Shown piece by piece: positions 1 to 6,632 of a DNA stretch of 7,188 bases. A model generated the notes under the pieces. The model had not been told where the DNA came from and ran no database searches. It saw only the letters and a list, made by a program, of their open reading frames with translations. The stretch is from NCBI GenBank assembly GCA_039934475.1, contig JBDTMC010000408.1, positions 1 to 7,188 of the forward strand. The letters are read 5' to 3'. The position numbers were made by a program, and so were the translations under genes. Origin of the DNA: JBDTMC01 sp039934475 (GTDB lineage Bacteria; Acidobacteriota; Terriglobia; Bryobacterales; Bryobacteraceae). Each line of letters begins with the position of its first letter. The stretch's first letter is position 1.

Positions 1-712
1 CGACATCGGGCATCTTCTGCGCACGGAGCGGGACAGTCAGGTTGAGTGCGGGCAACTGGTTCGGCAGGGCATCCAGGCGCTGCATTTCGACGCGAACAGC
101 GGTGGGCCAGACGCGATTGCTGGCACGGGGAAGCCAACGCTCAAAGGGCGGCCCGGGCATAGGTTCGCGGTACATGAAGCGGCAATAGGCGAGTTTGTCG
201 GCGAGTACAAAAGAGCTTCCGCCTATGGAGGGGGGTAGCCATTGCGGGCGAAATCCACCCTCGGGTTCGCGCTGCAATCCGAGGCAGAAGCGCCCGGCCG
301 AGGCAGAGCCTGTATAGAGGTATTCGTTGACAATGAGGCGCACGCCACGGCCGGCGTCGCCGGGCGCGACCACGTATTCCAGGATGCGGGCGCGGCCGCG
401 TTGTCCTTCCTCCAAGGAATAGCTGGAGACGAAGCGCATTGTGTCGGGGTCGCCCTGGAAGAAGCTGATGCGAGCACGAGGCTGGTCAGGGCCGGAGGAC
501 GTGCAATCGGCCTGAATGGGCATGAAACCCTCGATCTGGCCTTCCAGGGCGCGCTGGGCGCCAATGGCGCGCCGGTTAGTAAGAAGACGGGCGTTGGATT
601 TATCCATCGCATTCAGACCGACGCGAAGGGCGAGCAGGCCGGAGGCAGCCAGCAAGCTGACCAGAGTGACGGAGATCGTGAGTTCGAGGAGAGTGACACC
701 GCGTTCTTTCAT
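1..712 (-). CDS. gspJ: GspJ-like minor pseudopilin of the type II secretion system, 3' end cut by the window
   Basis: The reading frame is open from an ATG at 712 to the left edge (237 residues, no stop seen). The protein begins MKERGVTLLELTISVTLVS, a class III (prepilin peptidase) signal. Cleavage is expected between Gly5 and Val6, which puts the conserved Glu at mature +5 (Glu10), followed by a hydrophobic helix to about residue 31. The body has features typical of GspJ: an aromatic strand around residues 177-181 (CRFMY) and a late VWPTAVRVEM segment (201-210). It also has three cysteines (70, 143, 177). GspJ sits with GspI and GspK at the tip of the pseudopilus. The start is supported by GGAG 7 nt upstream and by a 4-bp ATGA overlap with gspI. 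Position after gspG-H-I fits the usual order. It is already longer than many GspJ proteins (about 200 residues). GspK is unlikely because it normally lacks the +5 Glu. Confidence 0.85.
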   Translation of the reverse strand, partial: MKERGVTLLELTISVTLVSLLAASGLLALRVGLNAMDKSNARLLTNRRAIGAQRALEGQIEGFMPIQADCTSSGPDQPRARISFFQGDPDTMRFVSSYSLEEGQRGRARILEYVVAPGDAGRGVRLIVNEYLYTGSASAGRFCLGLQREPEGGFRPQWLPPSIGGSSFVLADKLAYCRFMYREPMPGPPFERWLPRASNRVWPTAVRVEMQRLDALPNQLPALNLTVPLRAQKMPDV

Positions 713-1134
713 TGTGGCGCTCCAGGGACATCCTCTTTAAGCTGGATGGTGCGATAGCCATCCACGGGGAAGGAATGGCGACGCCCGTTGGACATCCACC
801 ACACTTCAAGTTGCACGCGATCGAGTTCGAAGCCACCTTTGACGGAAGACGGCGAGGTTTCAAAGGGAGTGATGAGGGCACGCCAACCGCCTTCGACGCC
901 TGCGTCCTCGTCCCACTGGCCAGCGAGTTCCCCATTGCGAGGCAGGTCGCGGAGGGTGATCAGTTCATCCATTTTGCGCCGCGCGAGGACGGCGGCGCGA
1001 TCGGCTTCGGTGACATGAGAAATATTATTGAGGGAGCCGGAGAGGGCGCTGAGCAGACCCGTGATCGCCACAGCCAGGATGACGGTGGCGACAAGGACCT
1101 CAAGCAGTGTGAATCCGCGGCGCCCTTGGTTCAT
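709..1134 (-). CDS. gspI: GspI-like minor pseudopilin of the type II secretion system
   Basis: This 141-residue protein has a short basic leader and the prepilin motif RRGFTLLEVLVA. Cleavage is expected after Gly7, giving mature N-terminal Phe with Glu at +5 (Glu12). A hydrophobic helix spans about residues 8-32. The stretch ARRKMDELI (51-59) matches the conserved GspI region after the helix, and VQLEVWW (107-113) forms the terminal beta-strand. GspI nucleates the pseudopilus tip with GspJ and GspK in the inner membrane and periplasm. The ATG at 1134 overlaps the gspH stop by 4 bp (ATGA) and has GGAG 8 nt upstream. Its own stop overlaps the gspJ start in the same way. Length is normal for GspI (about 120-140). 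Family assignment rests on motif plus gene order, and is fairly secure. Confidence 0.88.
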   Translation of the reverse strand: MNQGRRGFTLLEVLVATVILAVAITGLLSALSGSLNNISHVTEADRAAVLARRKMDELITLRDLPRNGELAGQWDEDAGVEGGWRALITPFETSPSSVKGGFELDRVQLEVWWMSNGRRHSFPVDGYRTIQLKEDVPGAPQ

Positions 1135-1604
1135 CGCGTTCGCTCCACTTGCGCCACCCCGGAGATGGGATCGACGCGAACCGTGCGAGCTGAGCCGCGG
1201 GCGCTCGAGACCTCGACACCCATACGCGGCACGGTGCCGCCGGGATAGACGAAGAAGCTGCGCGCGCCGGTGGAGTCAGGGGCCGCGTCGGGGAATACGT
1301 GCTCCACAGTGATGCCGGGGGGTAGGGCGAATGAGCGCGTCCAGGCGGAATCCGCTGAATGGGCGCTGAGTTTCTTCTCCGAAGCTGAGATCACGATTTC
1401 CATGACTTGCTGGCGCTTTTCGGCATATGTGAGCGCGGTGTTGAAGAACGTGGCTATGCCATCGGTGGTCTGCGCCAGGCGCAGCGTATCGAGGCCCGCG
1501 GTGACGGACGGGAAGCTGATGCCCGCGATGACGGCAATGATGGCGACCACAACCATCATTTCAATGAGAGTAATGCCGGCGCGGGCTTGGCGGCGCGCTG
1601 TCAC
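1131..1604 (-). CDS. gspH: GspH-like minor pseudopilin of the type II secretion system
   Basis: I call a 157-residue protein starting at a GTG (1604). The GTG overlaps the gspG stop as GTGA, the same 4-bp coupling used by the next two genes. It leaves a short basic leader (MTARRQARAG) before the prepilin motif ITLIEMMVVV, with cleavage after Gly10 and Glu15 at mature +5. A longer in-frame extension to 1727 would add about 41 residues, mostly arginine-rich, read out of frame through gspG, so I reject it. No strong Shine-Dalgarno sequence precedes the GTG, so translation probably depends on ribosomes finishing gspG. The C-terminal region (FFVYPGG at 117-123, VRVDPISGVAQV at 142-153) resembles the GspH/FimT beta-sandwich ending. 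GspH is thought to join the tip complex to the GspG shaft. Confidence 0.85.
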   Translation of the reverse strand: MTARRQARAGITLIEMMVVVAIIAVIAGISFPSVTAGLDTLRLAQTTDGIATFFNTALTYAEKRQQVMEIVISASEKKLSAHSADSAWTRSFALPPGITVEHVFPDAAPDSTGARSFFVYPGGTVPRMGVEVSSARGSARTVRVDPISGVAQVERTR

Positions 1605-2032
1605 TTCCAACTCATAACATCTTCGTTGAAGCCTTCGCCGCCGGGCTGGCCGTCGGCGCCGAGAGAAACGATGTCGGGATCGTCGCCGTGATCGCCCGGA
1701 TATTTGTAGATGTAGGGATGGCCCCAAGGGTCGTTAGGCACTTCCTTAGGAAGATAGGGGCCTTGCCACTGCTGCACGCCTTCGGGCGCGACACGAAGGG
1801 CTTGGAGGCCCTGAGCGGTGGAGGGATACGCACCGGTTTCAAGCTTGTAGGTTCCGAGTGCTGTCATCAACTGCGAGACCTGGGCTTTGGCGGCGGTGAC
1901 GCGCGCCTTGTCGCCCTGGCGCATCAAATTGGGACCAACCAGCGCCGCGAACAGCGCGATGATGGTGACCACCACCAGCATTTCGATCAAGGTGATACCG
2001 GCTTCGGCCGGCCGTCTATAGCGAGTGCGCAT
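1601..2032 (-). CDS. gspG: GspG major pseudopilin of the type II secretion system
   Basis: This is the main shaft subunit of the pseudopilus and the most clearly recognisable pseudopilin here. From the ATG at 2032 it is 143 residues. The basic leader ends RRPAEAG, followed by ITLIEMLVVV, with cleavage after Gly12 and Glu17 at mature +5. The C-terminal half has the GspG signature: YKLETGAYPSTAQGLQAL, then GPYLPKEVPNDPWG, then a calcium-loop region SLGADGQPGGEG. Asp127 and Asp138 are plausible calcium ligands, as in known GspG structures. Start choice: an in-frame ATG at 2047 lies 2 nt after the gspF stop but lacks a Shine-Dalgarno sequence. The ATG at 2032 has GGAG 9 nt upstream (2042-2045), so I prefer it; the longer form would add five residues. 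The stop overlaps the gspH start by 4 bp. Confidence 0.95.
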   Translation of the reverse strand: MRTRYRRPAEAGITLIEMLVVVTIIALFAALVGPNLMRQGDKARVTAAKAQVSQLMTALGTYKLETGAYPSTAQGLQALRVAPEGVQQWQGPYLPKEVPNDPWGHPYIYKYPGDHGDDPDIVSLGADGQPGGEGFNEDVMSWK

Positions 2033-2041
2033 GACGAGTTT

Positions 2042-2045
2042 CTCC
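2042..2045 (-). promoter_or_regulatory. Ribosome binding site favouring the internal gspG start
   Basis: GGAG lies 9 nt before the ATG at 2032. It overlaps the first codons of the alternative longer frame from 2047, which has no comparable site. Confidence 0.5.
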
Positions 2046-2049
2046 ATTT

Positions 2050-3258
2050 CTACAGTGCCACATCATTAATGCTGGTGATGGCCATCAGCATACTGAGAAT
2101 CAGAACGCCGACGACGATGCCCATTACGAGGATAATGAGCGGCTCAAAGAGCGAAGTGAAGCGCTTGATGGAGTCGCGGGTATCGGTCTCGTAGATGTCC
2201 GCCATGCGGTTGAACATTTGATCGAGACGGCCGGTTTCCTCGCCCACGGCGAGAAGGTGGCCGGCAAGCGGCGGGAACTGCCCGGCGCGGCGCACGGGGC
2301 CGGCGATGCCCTCACCACGCTTGACGCCCTGCGCAATGGGTTCCATGGTACGGGCGATGACCTTGTTGTTTAAGATGGCGCCGGAGATGTTGAGGCATTG
2401 GACCAGCGGCACGCCGTTGGCAACCAGCGTTCCCATGGCGCGGGCGAAGCGGGCGGTTTCGGCCTTCCGCAGCGCGCCACCGAGTACCGGGATCTTCAGG
2501 ATCAGACCATCCCACCAGAGACGGCCGGCGCGGGTAGCGATATAGCTGCGCAGGATAATAATGAAGCCGGCGAGAGTGCTGAAGAACATCCAGGCGTAGG
2601 CGCGTACGATGCGGCTGACTTCGAGCAGCATCTTCGTTGGGAGCGGCATCGCCATGTGGGAGTTCTCGAAAACGGAGGCGAAGCGCGGTACGACGAAATT
2701 GAGAATGATGTAGATGGAAGCGGCGCCGACAAGGCCGAGCAGGGTGGGGTAGACCATCGACGAGATGATGTAGCTCTTCAGGTCATCGCGGGTCCGCTCA
2801 AATTCGGCCAGGCGTTCAAAGATGAGCGACAGCGAGCCGCTGGCCTCGCCGGCGCGCACCATATTGATGTAGAGATCGGAGAAGTACAGCGGATGGGCGG
2901 CAAGGCTGTCGGCCAGCGAGCGGCCTCCCTTGAGGATCCGCAGCACGTCCTGCATGATGAAGCGGAACTGCGGGCGCTCCGTGAGTTCGCCGGTGATGAC
3001 GAGGGCGCGGTCGATGGGCACGCCCGCGTTGAGCAGTGTAGCCAGTTCCTGGGTGAAGAAGAGGACATCGCGGCGGCGGCCTTGGACAAACGAGGGGAGC
3101 TTGAGTTCAAAGCCCTTCTTCTGTTCCAGGCCCACAAATACCGGCGTCAGCCCCTGGCGGCGCAGTTCCTGGGCGACGAATTTCTCCGTTTCGGCGCTAA
3201 GGGTACCGGTGCGGACTTTACCGTCGGACGCGATGGCTTTGAAGAAGAATGTGGTCAC
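2050..3258 (-). CDS. gspF: GspF inner-membrane platform protein of the type II secretion system
   Basis: This 402-residue polytopic protein of the GspF/PilC family anchors the secretion motor and couples GspE to pseudopilus assembly. Two T2SSF repeats are visible at about residues 64-188 and 267-390. Each has the pattern of a helical bundle with a Gly-Glu pair near its end (GEASGSL at 137-143; GEETGRL at 339-345). Three hydrophobic segments are expected at about 170-192, 222-240 and 372-395. The N-terminal FKAIASDGKVRTGTL segment is typical of the family. Translation starts at a GTG (3258), 4 nt after the gspE TAG, with AGGAG (3269-3273) inside the end of gspE. Length matches the usual 400 residues and I see no damage. 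PilC of a type IV pilus is the only real alternative; the following GspG-type pseudopilin argues for T2SS. Confidence 0.95.
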   Translation of the reverse strand: MTTFFFKAIASDGKVRTGTLSAETEKFVAQELRRQGLTPVFVGLEQKKGFELKLPSFVQGRRRDVLFFTQELATLLNAGVPIDRALVITGELTERPQFRFIMQDVLRILKGGRSLADSLAAHPLYFSDLYINMVRAGEASGSLSLIFERLAEFERTRDDLKSYIISSMVYPTLLGLVGAASIYIILNFVVPRFASVFENSHMAMPLPTKMLLEVSRIVRAYAWMFFSTLAGFIIILRSYIATRAGRLWWDGLILKIPVLGGALRKAETARFARAMGTLVANGVPLVQCLNISGAILNNKVIARTMEPIAQGVKRGEGIAGPVRRAGQFPPLAGHLLAVGEETGRLDQMFNRMADIYETDTRDSIKRFTSLFEPLIILVMGIVVGVLILSMLMAITSINDVAL

Positions 3259-3262
3259 CGCG

Positions 3263-4903
3263 CTAGAACTCCTGGGTGACGCGCAGGACTTCGTCGGCTG
3301 TGGTGAGGCCGTTGGCCACCTTCATCCAGCCGTCTTCGCGCAGGTTGCGCATACCGTTTCGGCGGGCCGCCTCAGTGAGTACACTGGCGTCGGCATTAGC
3401 CATGACGAGACGGCGTATCTCGTCGTTGAGCTCCATCAGCTCGAAAATTCCTTTGCGGCCGCTGTAACCCGTGTTGAAGCATTTGTCGCAGCCAGCGCCG
3501 CGCCAGGCGGGGACGACGTCGCCGGTGGGCGCGAGACGCTCGCCGGCTGAGATCCGGCAACTAGGGCAGATGACTCGAACGAGGCGCTGGGCGAGGACTG
3601 CGACGACAGAAGACGTAATGAGATAGTTTTCCACGCCCATGTCGGTGAGGCGAGTGATGGCGCTGGGAGCGTCGTTGGTGTGGAGCGTGGAGTAGACGAA
3701 GTGGCCAGTGAGAGCGGCGCGGATGGCAACGTCGGCCGTTTCGCGGTCTCGAATTTCGCCCACCATGATGACATCGGGATCCTGTCGGACGATGTGGCGC
3801 AGACCGGATGCGAACGTGAGGCCGATCTGCGGATTAACGTGGATCTGGTTGATCCCGTCCATCTGGTATTCCACCGGGTCCTCGATCGTAATGATTTTTT
3901 TGTCGCTCTTATTGATGCGTTTGAGGGCGGAGTAGAGCGTGGTGGACTTGCCGCTGCCGGTTGGGCCTGTGACCAGGAAGATGCCGTGGGGCATGGCGGT
4001 GAAGTGCTCCATACGGCGCAGCATGTGGTCGTCGAATCCAAGGCGGCCGAGGTCATAGAAATCGCCCGCGGAACGGTCCAGCAGACGCATGACGACGCTT
4101 TCGCCATACAGCGTAGGCAGGGTGGAGACGCGAAGATCGACTTCGCGGCCGAGGGTTTTGATCTTGATGCGGCCGTCCTGTGGAAGACGGCGTTCGGCAA
4201 TGTTGAGCTTCGCCATCAGCTTCACTCGCGAGATAATGGCAGCCTTGGCATCCTTGGGTGGAGGTTCCTGATTGTAAAGCACTCCATCGACGCGGAAGCG
4301 GACTCGGAACTCCTTTTCAAAGGGTTCGATGTGAATGTCGCTGGCGCGCTTTTCGGCGGCGCTGGCGATCATGGCATTCACCATACGGATGACCGGCGCT
4401 TCGCTGGCCATGTCGCGGAGGTGTTCGAGATCGGCCGCGGCTTCCCCGTCGTCGCCACCGCCGCCGTCGATTTCGGGGCGGCTCGCCTCGCTGTAATTGC
4501 GATCGATGGATTCGAGGATCTCCTGTTCAGCAGCTAGGACCGGATTGATCCTGAGTCCCGTGCGGCTGCGAACGGCGCTGATTGTCTCGAAGTCCAGGGG
4601 ATCGGCCATGGCGAGGGTCAGCGTGTGATCTTCGATGGCGAAAGGGAGGATGCGAAACTGGCGGAGAAACCGCGGCGAGAGAGCTTCGGTTTCCGTGGAG
4701 GCTGCGGGAGGTCCGTCGATTGTAACCAGGGGAACGGCGAGTTGCTCCGAGAGAGCCGACAAGACCTCGCGGGCGGCGATGAAGCCGAGGTCCACCAGGA
4801 TCTTGCCGATCTTTTCGCCGCGCTCCTTCTGCAATTCGAGGGCACGGTCGAGGTCTTCGGGGGTAATGAGCTTCCGCTCAAGCAGCATTTCGCCGAGGCG
4901 CAT
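3263..4903 (-). CDS. gspE: GspE secretion ATPase with N-terminal MshEN-type domain
   Basis: This 546-residue cytoplasmic hexameric ATPase powers the T2SS pseudopilus. Motifs in order: tandem 24-residue MshEN-like repeats (residues 2-25 and 31-54), a Gly/Asp-rich linker near 145-160, the N2 region with SDIHIEPFE (188-196) and RLPQDGRIK (239-247), Walker A GPTGSGKST (313-321), Asp box ITIEDPVEY (338-346), Walker B region DPDVIMVGEIRD (375-386), and His box GHFVYSTLHTNDA (400-412). A tetracysteine zinc site follows (Cys446, Cys449, Cys472, Cys475). All catalytic motifs appear intact. The start at 4903 puts the first MshEN residue (Arg2) directly after Met. Only 4 nt separate it from the upstream gene, and the Shine-Dalgarno sequence is weak, so coupling is likely. 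PilB of a type IV pilus shares this architecture; the downstream pseudopilins favour GspE. Confidence 0.95.
   Translation of the reverse strand: MRLGEMLLERKLITPEDLDRALELQKERGEKIGKILVDLGFIAAREVLSALSEQLAVPLVTIDGPPAASTETEALSPRFLRQFRILPFAIEDHTLTLAMADPLDFETISAVRSRTGLRINPVLAAEQEILESIDRNYSEASRPEIDGGGGDDGEAAADLEHLRDMASEAPVIRMVNAMIASAAEKRASDIHIEPFEKEFRVRFRVDGVLYNQEPPPKDAKAAIISRVKLMAKLNIAERRLPQDGRIKIKTLGREVDLRVSTLPTLYGESVVMRLLDRSAGDFYDLGRLGFDDHMLRRMEHFTAMPHGIFLVTGPTGSGKSTTLYSALKRINKSDKKIITIEDPVEYQMDGINQIHVNPQIGLTFASGLRHIVRQDPDVIMVGEIRDRETADVAIRAALTGHFVYSTLHTNDAPSAITRLTDMGVENYLITSSVVAVLAQRLVRVICPSCRISAGERLAPTGDVVPAWRGAGCDKCFNTGYSGRKGIFELMELNDEIRRLVMANADASVLTEAARRNGMRNLREDGWMKVANGLTTADEVLRVTQEF
3269..3273 (-). 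promoter_or_regulatory. Ribosome binding site for gspF
   Basis: AGGAG lies inside the last codons of gspE, 10 nt before the GTG start of gspF. It supports that non-ATG start and translation linked to the end of gspE. Confidence 0.6.
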
Positions 4904-4907
4904 TCGT

Positions 4908-5447
4908 TTAATACTCGCGCACTGCGACGATCTGATCCAAAGCGCCCGGCGTGTTGCCCGTTAGTTGGGCTTGGAGGAGCGACTTTCGCGAGGCGGTGAG
5001 AACCAGTTGATGAGGAACTCCTTCCATCTCTTCCCAACTGTGCTGGAACAGGGACACCGCGAAGACGACGTTTTCGTCGACCGGAACGGTGTCGAGGCTC
5101 TGCGCGGCGCCCAGCATGGCCTGCCTCAAGCCGCTAACCACGACGGGAATCCGGGTCAGCTTCTGCTGGCGATACTGCAAGGCTTCTTCTTTGGTGGGCT
5201 TGGGGCGGAAGGGCGTGCCACCGGCTACGATGAGATTCACTTCGGCGGAGAACACGACCCCGTAGCCTGCCAGGTAAACACCGCGGGTGTTGCCTAAGAG
5301 GAGATACGGGAGCTCAGGGAATAGCTTCTCGAAGCGTTTGTCGAAATTCGATTCCGTGGCAATGATGGCGGCTCGGGTGACAACGGCAGGTTTGGTCTGC
5401 GTTGCTCCGCTGGAGGCCAAGGCGAGGAAGAGAAGCAGGGTGTGCAT
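4908..5447 (-). CDS. Small exported protein of unknown function
   Basis: I do not recognise this 179-residue protein. Its first 14 residues (MHTLLLFLALASSG) form a hydrophobic segment like a Sec signal peptide, although the n-region has no Lys or Arg. Cleavage could fall around residues 15-21, with no lipobox cysteine. There is no cysteine at all and no later membrane segment, so the mature protein of about 160 residues is predicted to be soluble in the periplasm or secreted. Notable segments are YLAGYGVVFSAEVNLIV (58-74), which looks like beta-strands, a polar charged stretch (82-98), and a hydrophobic VVFAVSLF strand (127-134). The gene starts 5 nt after the anti-sigma stop and ends 4 nt before gspE, so it is co-transcribed with both. 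It could be an accessory of the secretion system or an envelope sensor partner of the anti-sigma factor. Neither is shown by sequence. Confidence 0.8.
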   Translation of the reverse strand: MHTLLLFLALASSGATQTKPAVVTRAAIIATESNFDKRFEKLFPELPYLLLGNTRGVYLAGYGVVFSAEVNLIVAGGTPFRPKPTKEEALQYRQQKLTRIPVVVSGLRQAMLGAAQSLDTVPVDENVVFAVSLFQHSWEEMEGVPHQLVLTASRKSLLQAQLTGNTPGALDQIVAVREY

Positions 5448-5452
5448 GGGTG

Positions 5453-6067
5453 TTACTTGTTATCCTTGCCGGCGAGTTCGTTGCTGACGGGTGAGTTGTA
5501 GGCCACGTACGCCTGGTTGAGGCGACGCCGCAGGATGGTGAGATTGTCTTCAACGGCGAGCATTTCGGCGCGGTGCGCGAACTCCAGGCGGTGTTCCGCG
5601 GCGGCGACGAGTTTAGCTGTCTTTTCTTCGTTACTTTGGTTGGATTCGGCAACGACAGCGGCAATGGCGATCGGCAGCCGCCGCTGGACTTCCTGTTCGA
5701 CGAGAGCCGCCACCTGCGCCCTGTCCGGCGAAACCGGGGAGGCAACCGGAGCCGGAGCAGGACGCGTGAGGGCGGCCACAAGGATGGCGACGGAGAGCAT
5801 CGCCGCGGAGGCGAACCCGAGCCTGGGGGCAGAGGCCCAGAAGCGCTGCCACCAGTTGGGTTCGAAGACTTTGTCAGAGACGAACGCGATGCGGCGCGGC
5901 GGCTCCTCATTGGGAATCGAAAGCAGGGCGGCCCGAGTCACTTGCAGCCGCTCCACCTCCTCTGCGCAAAGGGGACAGACGGAGGCGTGCTCGCGAGCCC
6001 TGGCGCGGTCGGCCGCGGACAGTTCGTCGAGCGCATACGCTTTCCAATCGAATTCGGGACAACTCAT
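5453..6067 (-). CDS. Membrane-anchored zinc-finger anti-sigma factor
   Basis: This 204-residue protein binds and holds its cognate ECF sigma factor at the inner membrane. The N-terminal cytoplasmic domain has the ZAS zinc motif His27-x3-Cys31-x2-Cys34, and Cys3 may be the fourth ligand. A single hydrophobic segment at about 84-100 predicts one membrane crossing, preceded by a Trp-rich interface (NWWQRFW, 71-77). A Pro/Ala-rich linker follows, then a periplasmic C-terminal part (about 113-190) rich in Glu, Arg, Ala and Leu, which looks helical and possibly coiled-coil. The ATG at 6067 overlaps the sigma-factor stop as ATGA, the usual sigma/anti-sigma coupling that keeps the pair balanced. The signal that frees the sigma factor cannot be read from sequence. 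Overall design is typical of zf-HC2 anti-sigma proteins. Confidence 0.88.
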   Translation of the reverse strand: MSCPEFDWKAYALDELSAADRARAREHASVCPLCAEEVERLQVTRAALLSIPNEEPPRRIAFVSDKVFEPNWWQRFWASAPRLGFASAAMLSVAILVAALTRPAPAPVASPVSPDRAQVAALVEQEVQRRLPIAIAAVVAESNQSNEEKTAKLVAAAEHRLEFAHRAEMLAVEDNLTILRRRLNQAYVAYNSPVSNELAGKDNK

Positions 6068-6615
6068 GAGACACCCCGCGTTTTCGTTACAGGCGCCAGT
6101 ATTTCTTTAAGAAGGTCGAGGGCGGTGTAGACACGCGATTTCACAGTGGAAACCGGGCAATTCAGCACCTCGGCGATCTCTTCGAACTTGAATCCCTGAT
6201 AAACCTTCAGCACGATGGCCTCACGCTGGTCCTCGCTGAGCTTTGACAAGGCGTGTTCCACGGCGAGGCTGAGTTCCACGGGTAGCAACCGCGAACCCGG
6301 ACCCGGCATTTCCCCACGTTCCACGAACTCGCCTTCCGGCCGGTGCTTGCGCAGCAGGGAGAAGGCTTCGTTGTGTGCGATACGAAATAGCCATGGTGCG
6401 AACCGGGCGGGATCATCCAGCTTGGCCAGGTTTTGATACGCCTTCAGAAAAGCGTCCTGGGCCAGGTCCAGAGCATCCTCGCGGTTGCCGACCAGCTTCA
6501 GCAAATAGTTGAAGACACGACGCTCCCAACGGGATATTAGGAGATTGTAGGCCTCCACATCACCCCGCCTGGCTTTGACGATCAAGTCGCGGTCTTCCAC
6601 CTCGCGGAAGATCAA
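6064..6615 (-). CDS. ECF-family RNA polymerase sigma factor (RpoE-like)
   Basis: The protein has 183 residues if started at the TTG at 6615. Region sigma2 covers about residues 7-92, with DLAQDAFLKAYQNL (50-63, region 2.2) and FAPWLFRIAHNEAFSLLRKH (72-91, region 2.3-2.4). After a short linker, sigma4 covers about 115-172 with LSEDQREAIVLKVYQGFKFEEIAEVL and the recognition helix CPVSTVKSRVYTALDLL (153-169). No sigma3 region is present, as expected for ECF factors. The frame stays open upstream to an ATG at 6795, but those residues have no family resemblance and would overlap the divergent gene. The TTG has GGAG 8 nt upstream (6624-6627), and a GTG at 6600 is the alternative. The factor probably directs transcription of its own operon, and perhaps other envelope or secretion genes, when released by the anti-sigma factor. 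Confidence 0.92.
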   Translation of the reverse strand: MIFREVEDRDLIVKARRGDVEAYNLLISRWERRVFNYLLKLVGNREDALDLAQDAFLKAYQNLAKLDDPARFAPWLFRIAHNEAFSLLRKHRPEGEFVERGEMPGPGSRLLPVELSLAVEHALSKLSEDQREAIVLKVYQGFKFEEIAEVLNCPVSTVKSRVYTALDLLKEILAPVTKTRGVS

Positions 6616-6623
6616 GAATTCGG

Positions 6624-6627
6624 CTCC
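6624..6627 (-). promoter_or_regulatory. Ribosome binding site deciding the sigma-factor start
   Basis: GGAG on the minus strand lies 8 nt before the TTG at 6615. It supports this rare start codon over the upstream ATG at 6795 and over the GTG at 6600, which has no room for a ribosome site of its own. Confidence 0.6.
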
Positions 6628-6632
6628 GTTAG

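Noticed and set aside
242..757. Plus-strand open frame opposite gspJ
   Set aside because: The minus strand here encodes a continuous pseudopilin with a prepilin signal, ribosome site and operon coupling; the plus frame has no such support.
1605..1727. N-terminal extension of GspH from an upstream ATG
   Set aside because: The extra residues are an Arg-rich out-of-frame reading of the gspG 3' end and would bury the prepilin leader deep inside the protein; the GTG at 1604 gives a normal leader.
2398..3279. Long plus-strand open frame of 293 codons
   Set aside because: It lies antisense to gspF, its translation is rich in Gly, Asp, Glu and His with no recognisable domain, and it is explained by codon bias of the GC-rich gene on the other strand.
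3680..4537. Long plus-strand open frame of 285 codons
   Set aside because: It is antisense to the conserved ATPase core of gspE, where motifs on the minus strand are complete. No ribosome site or family resemblance is seen.
5314..5910. Minus-strand open frame of 198 codons across the anti-sigma/exported protein junction
   Set aside because: It is in another frame of two better-supported genes, and is Ser/Pro/Arg-rich with no motif.
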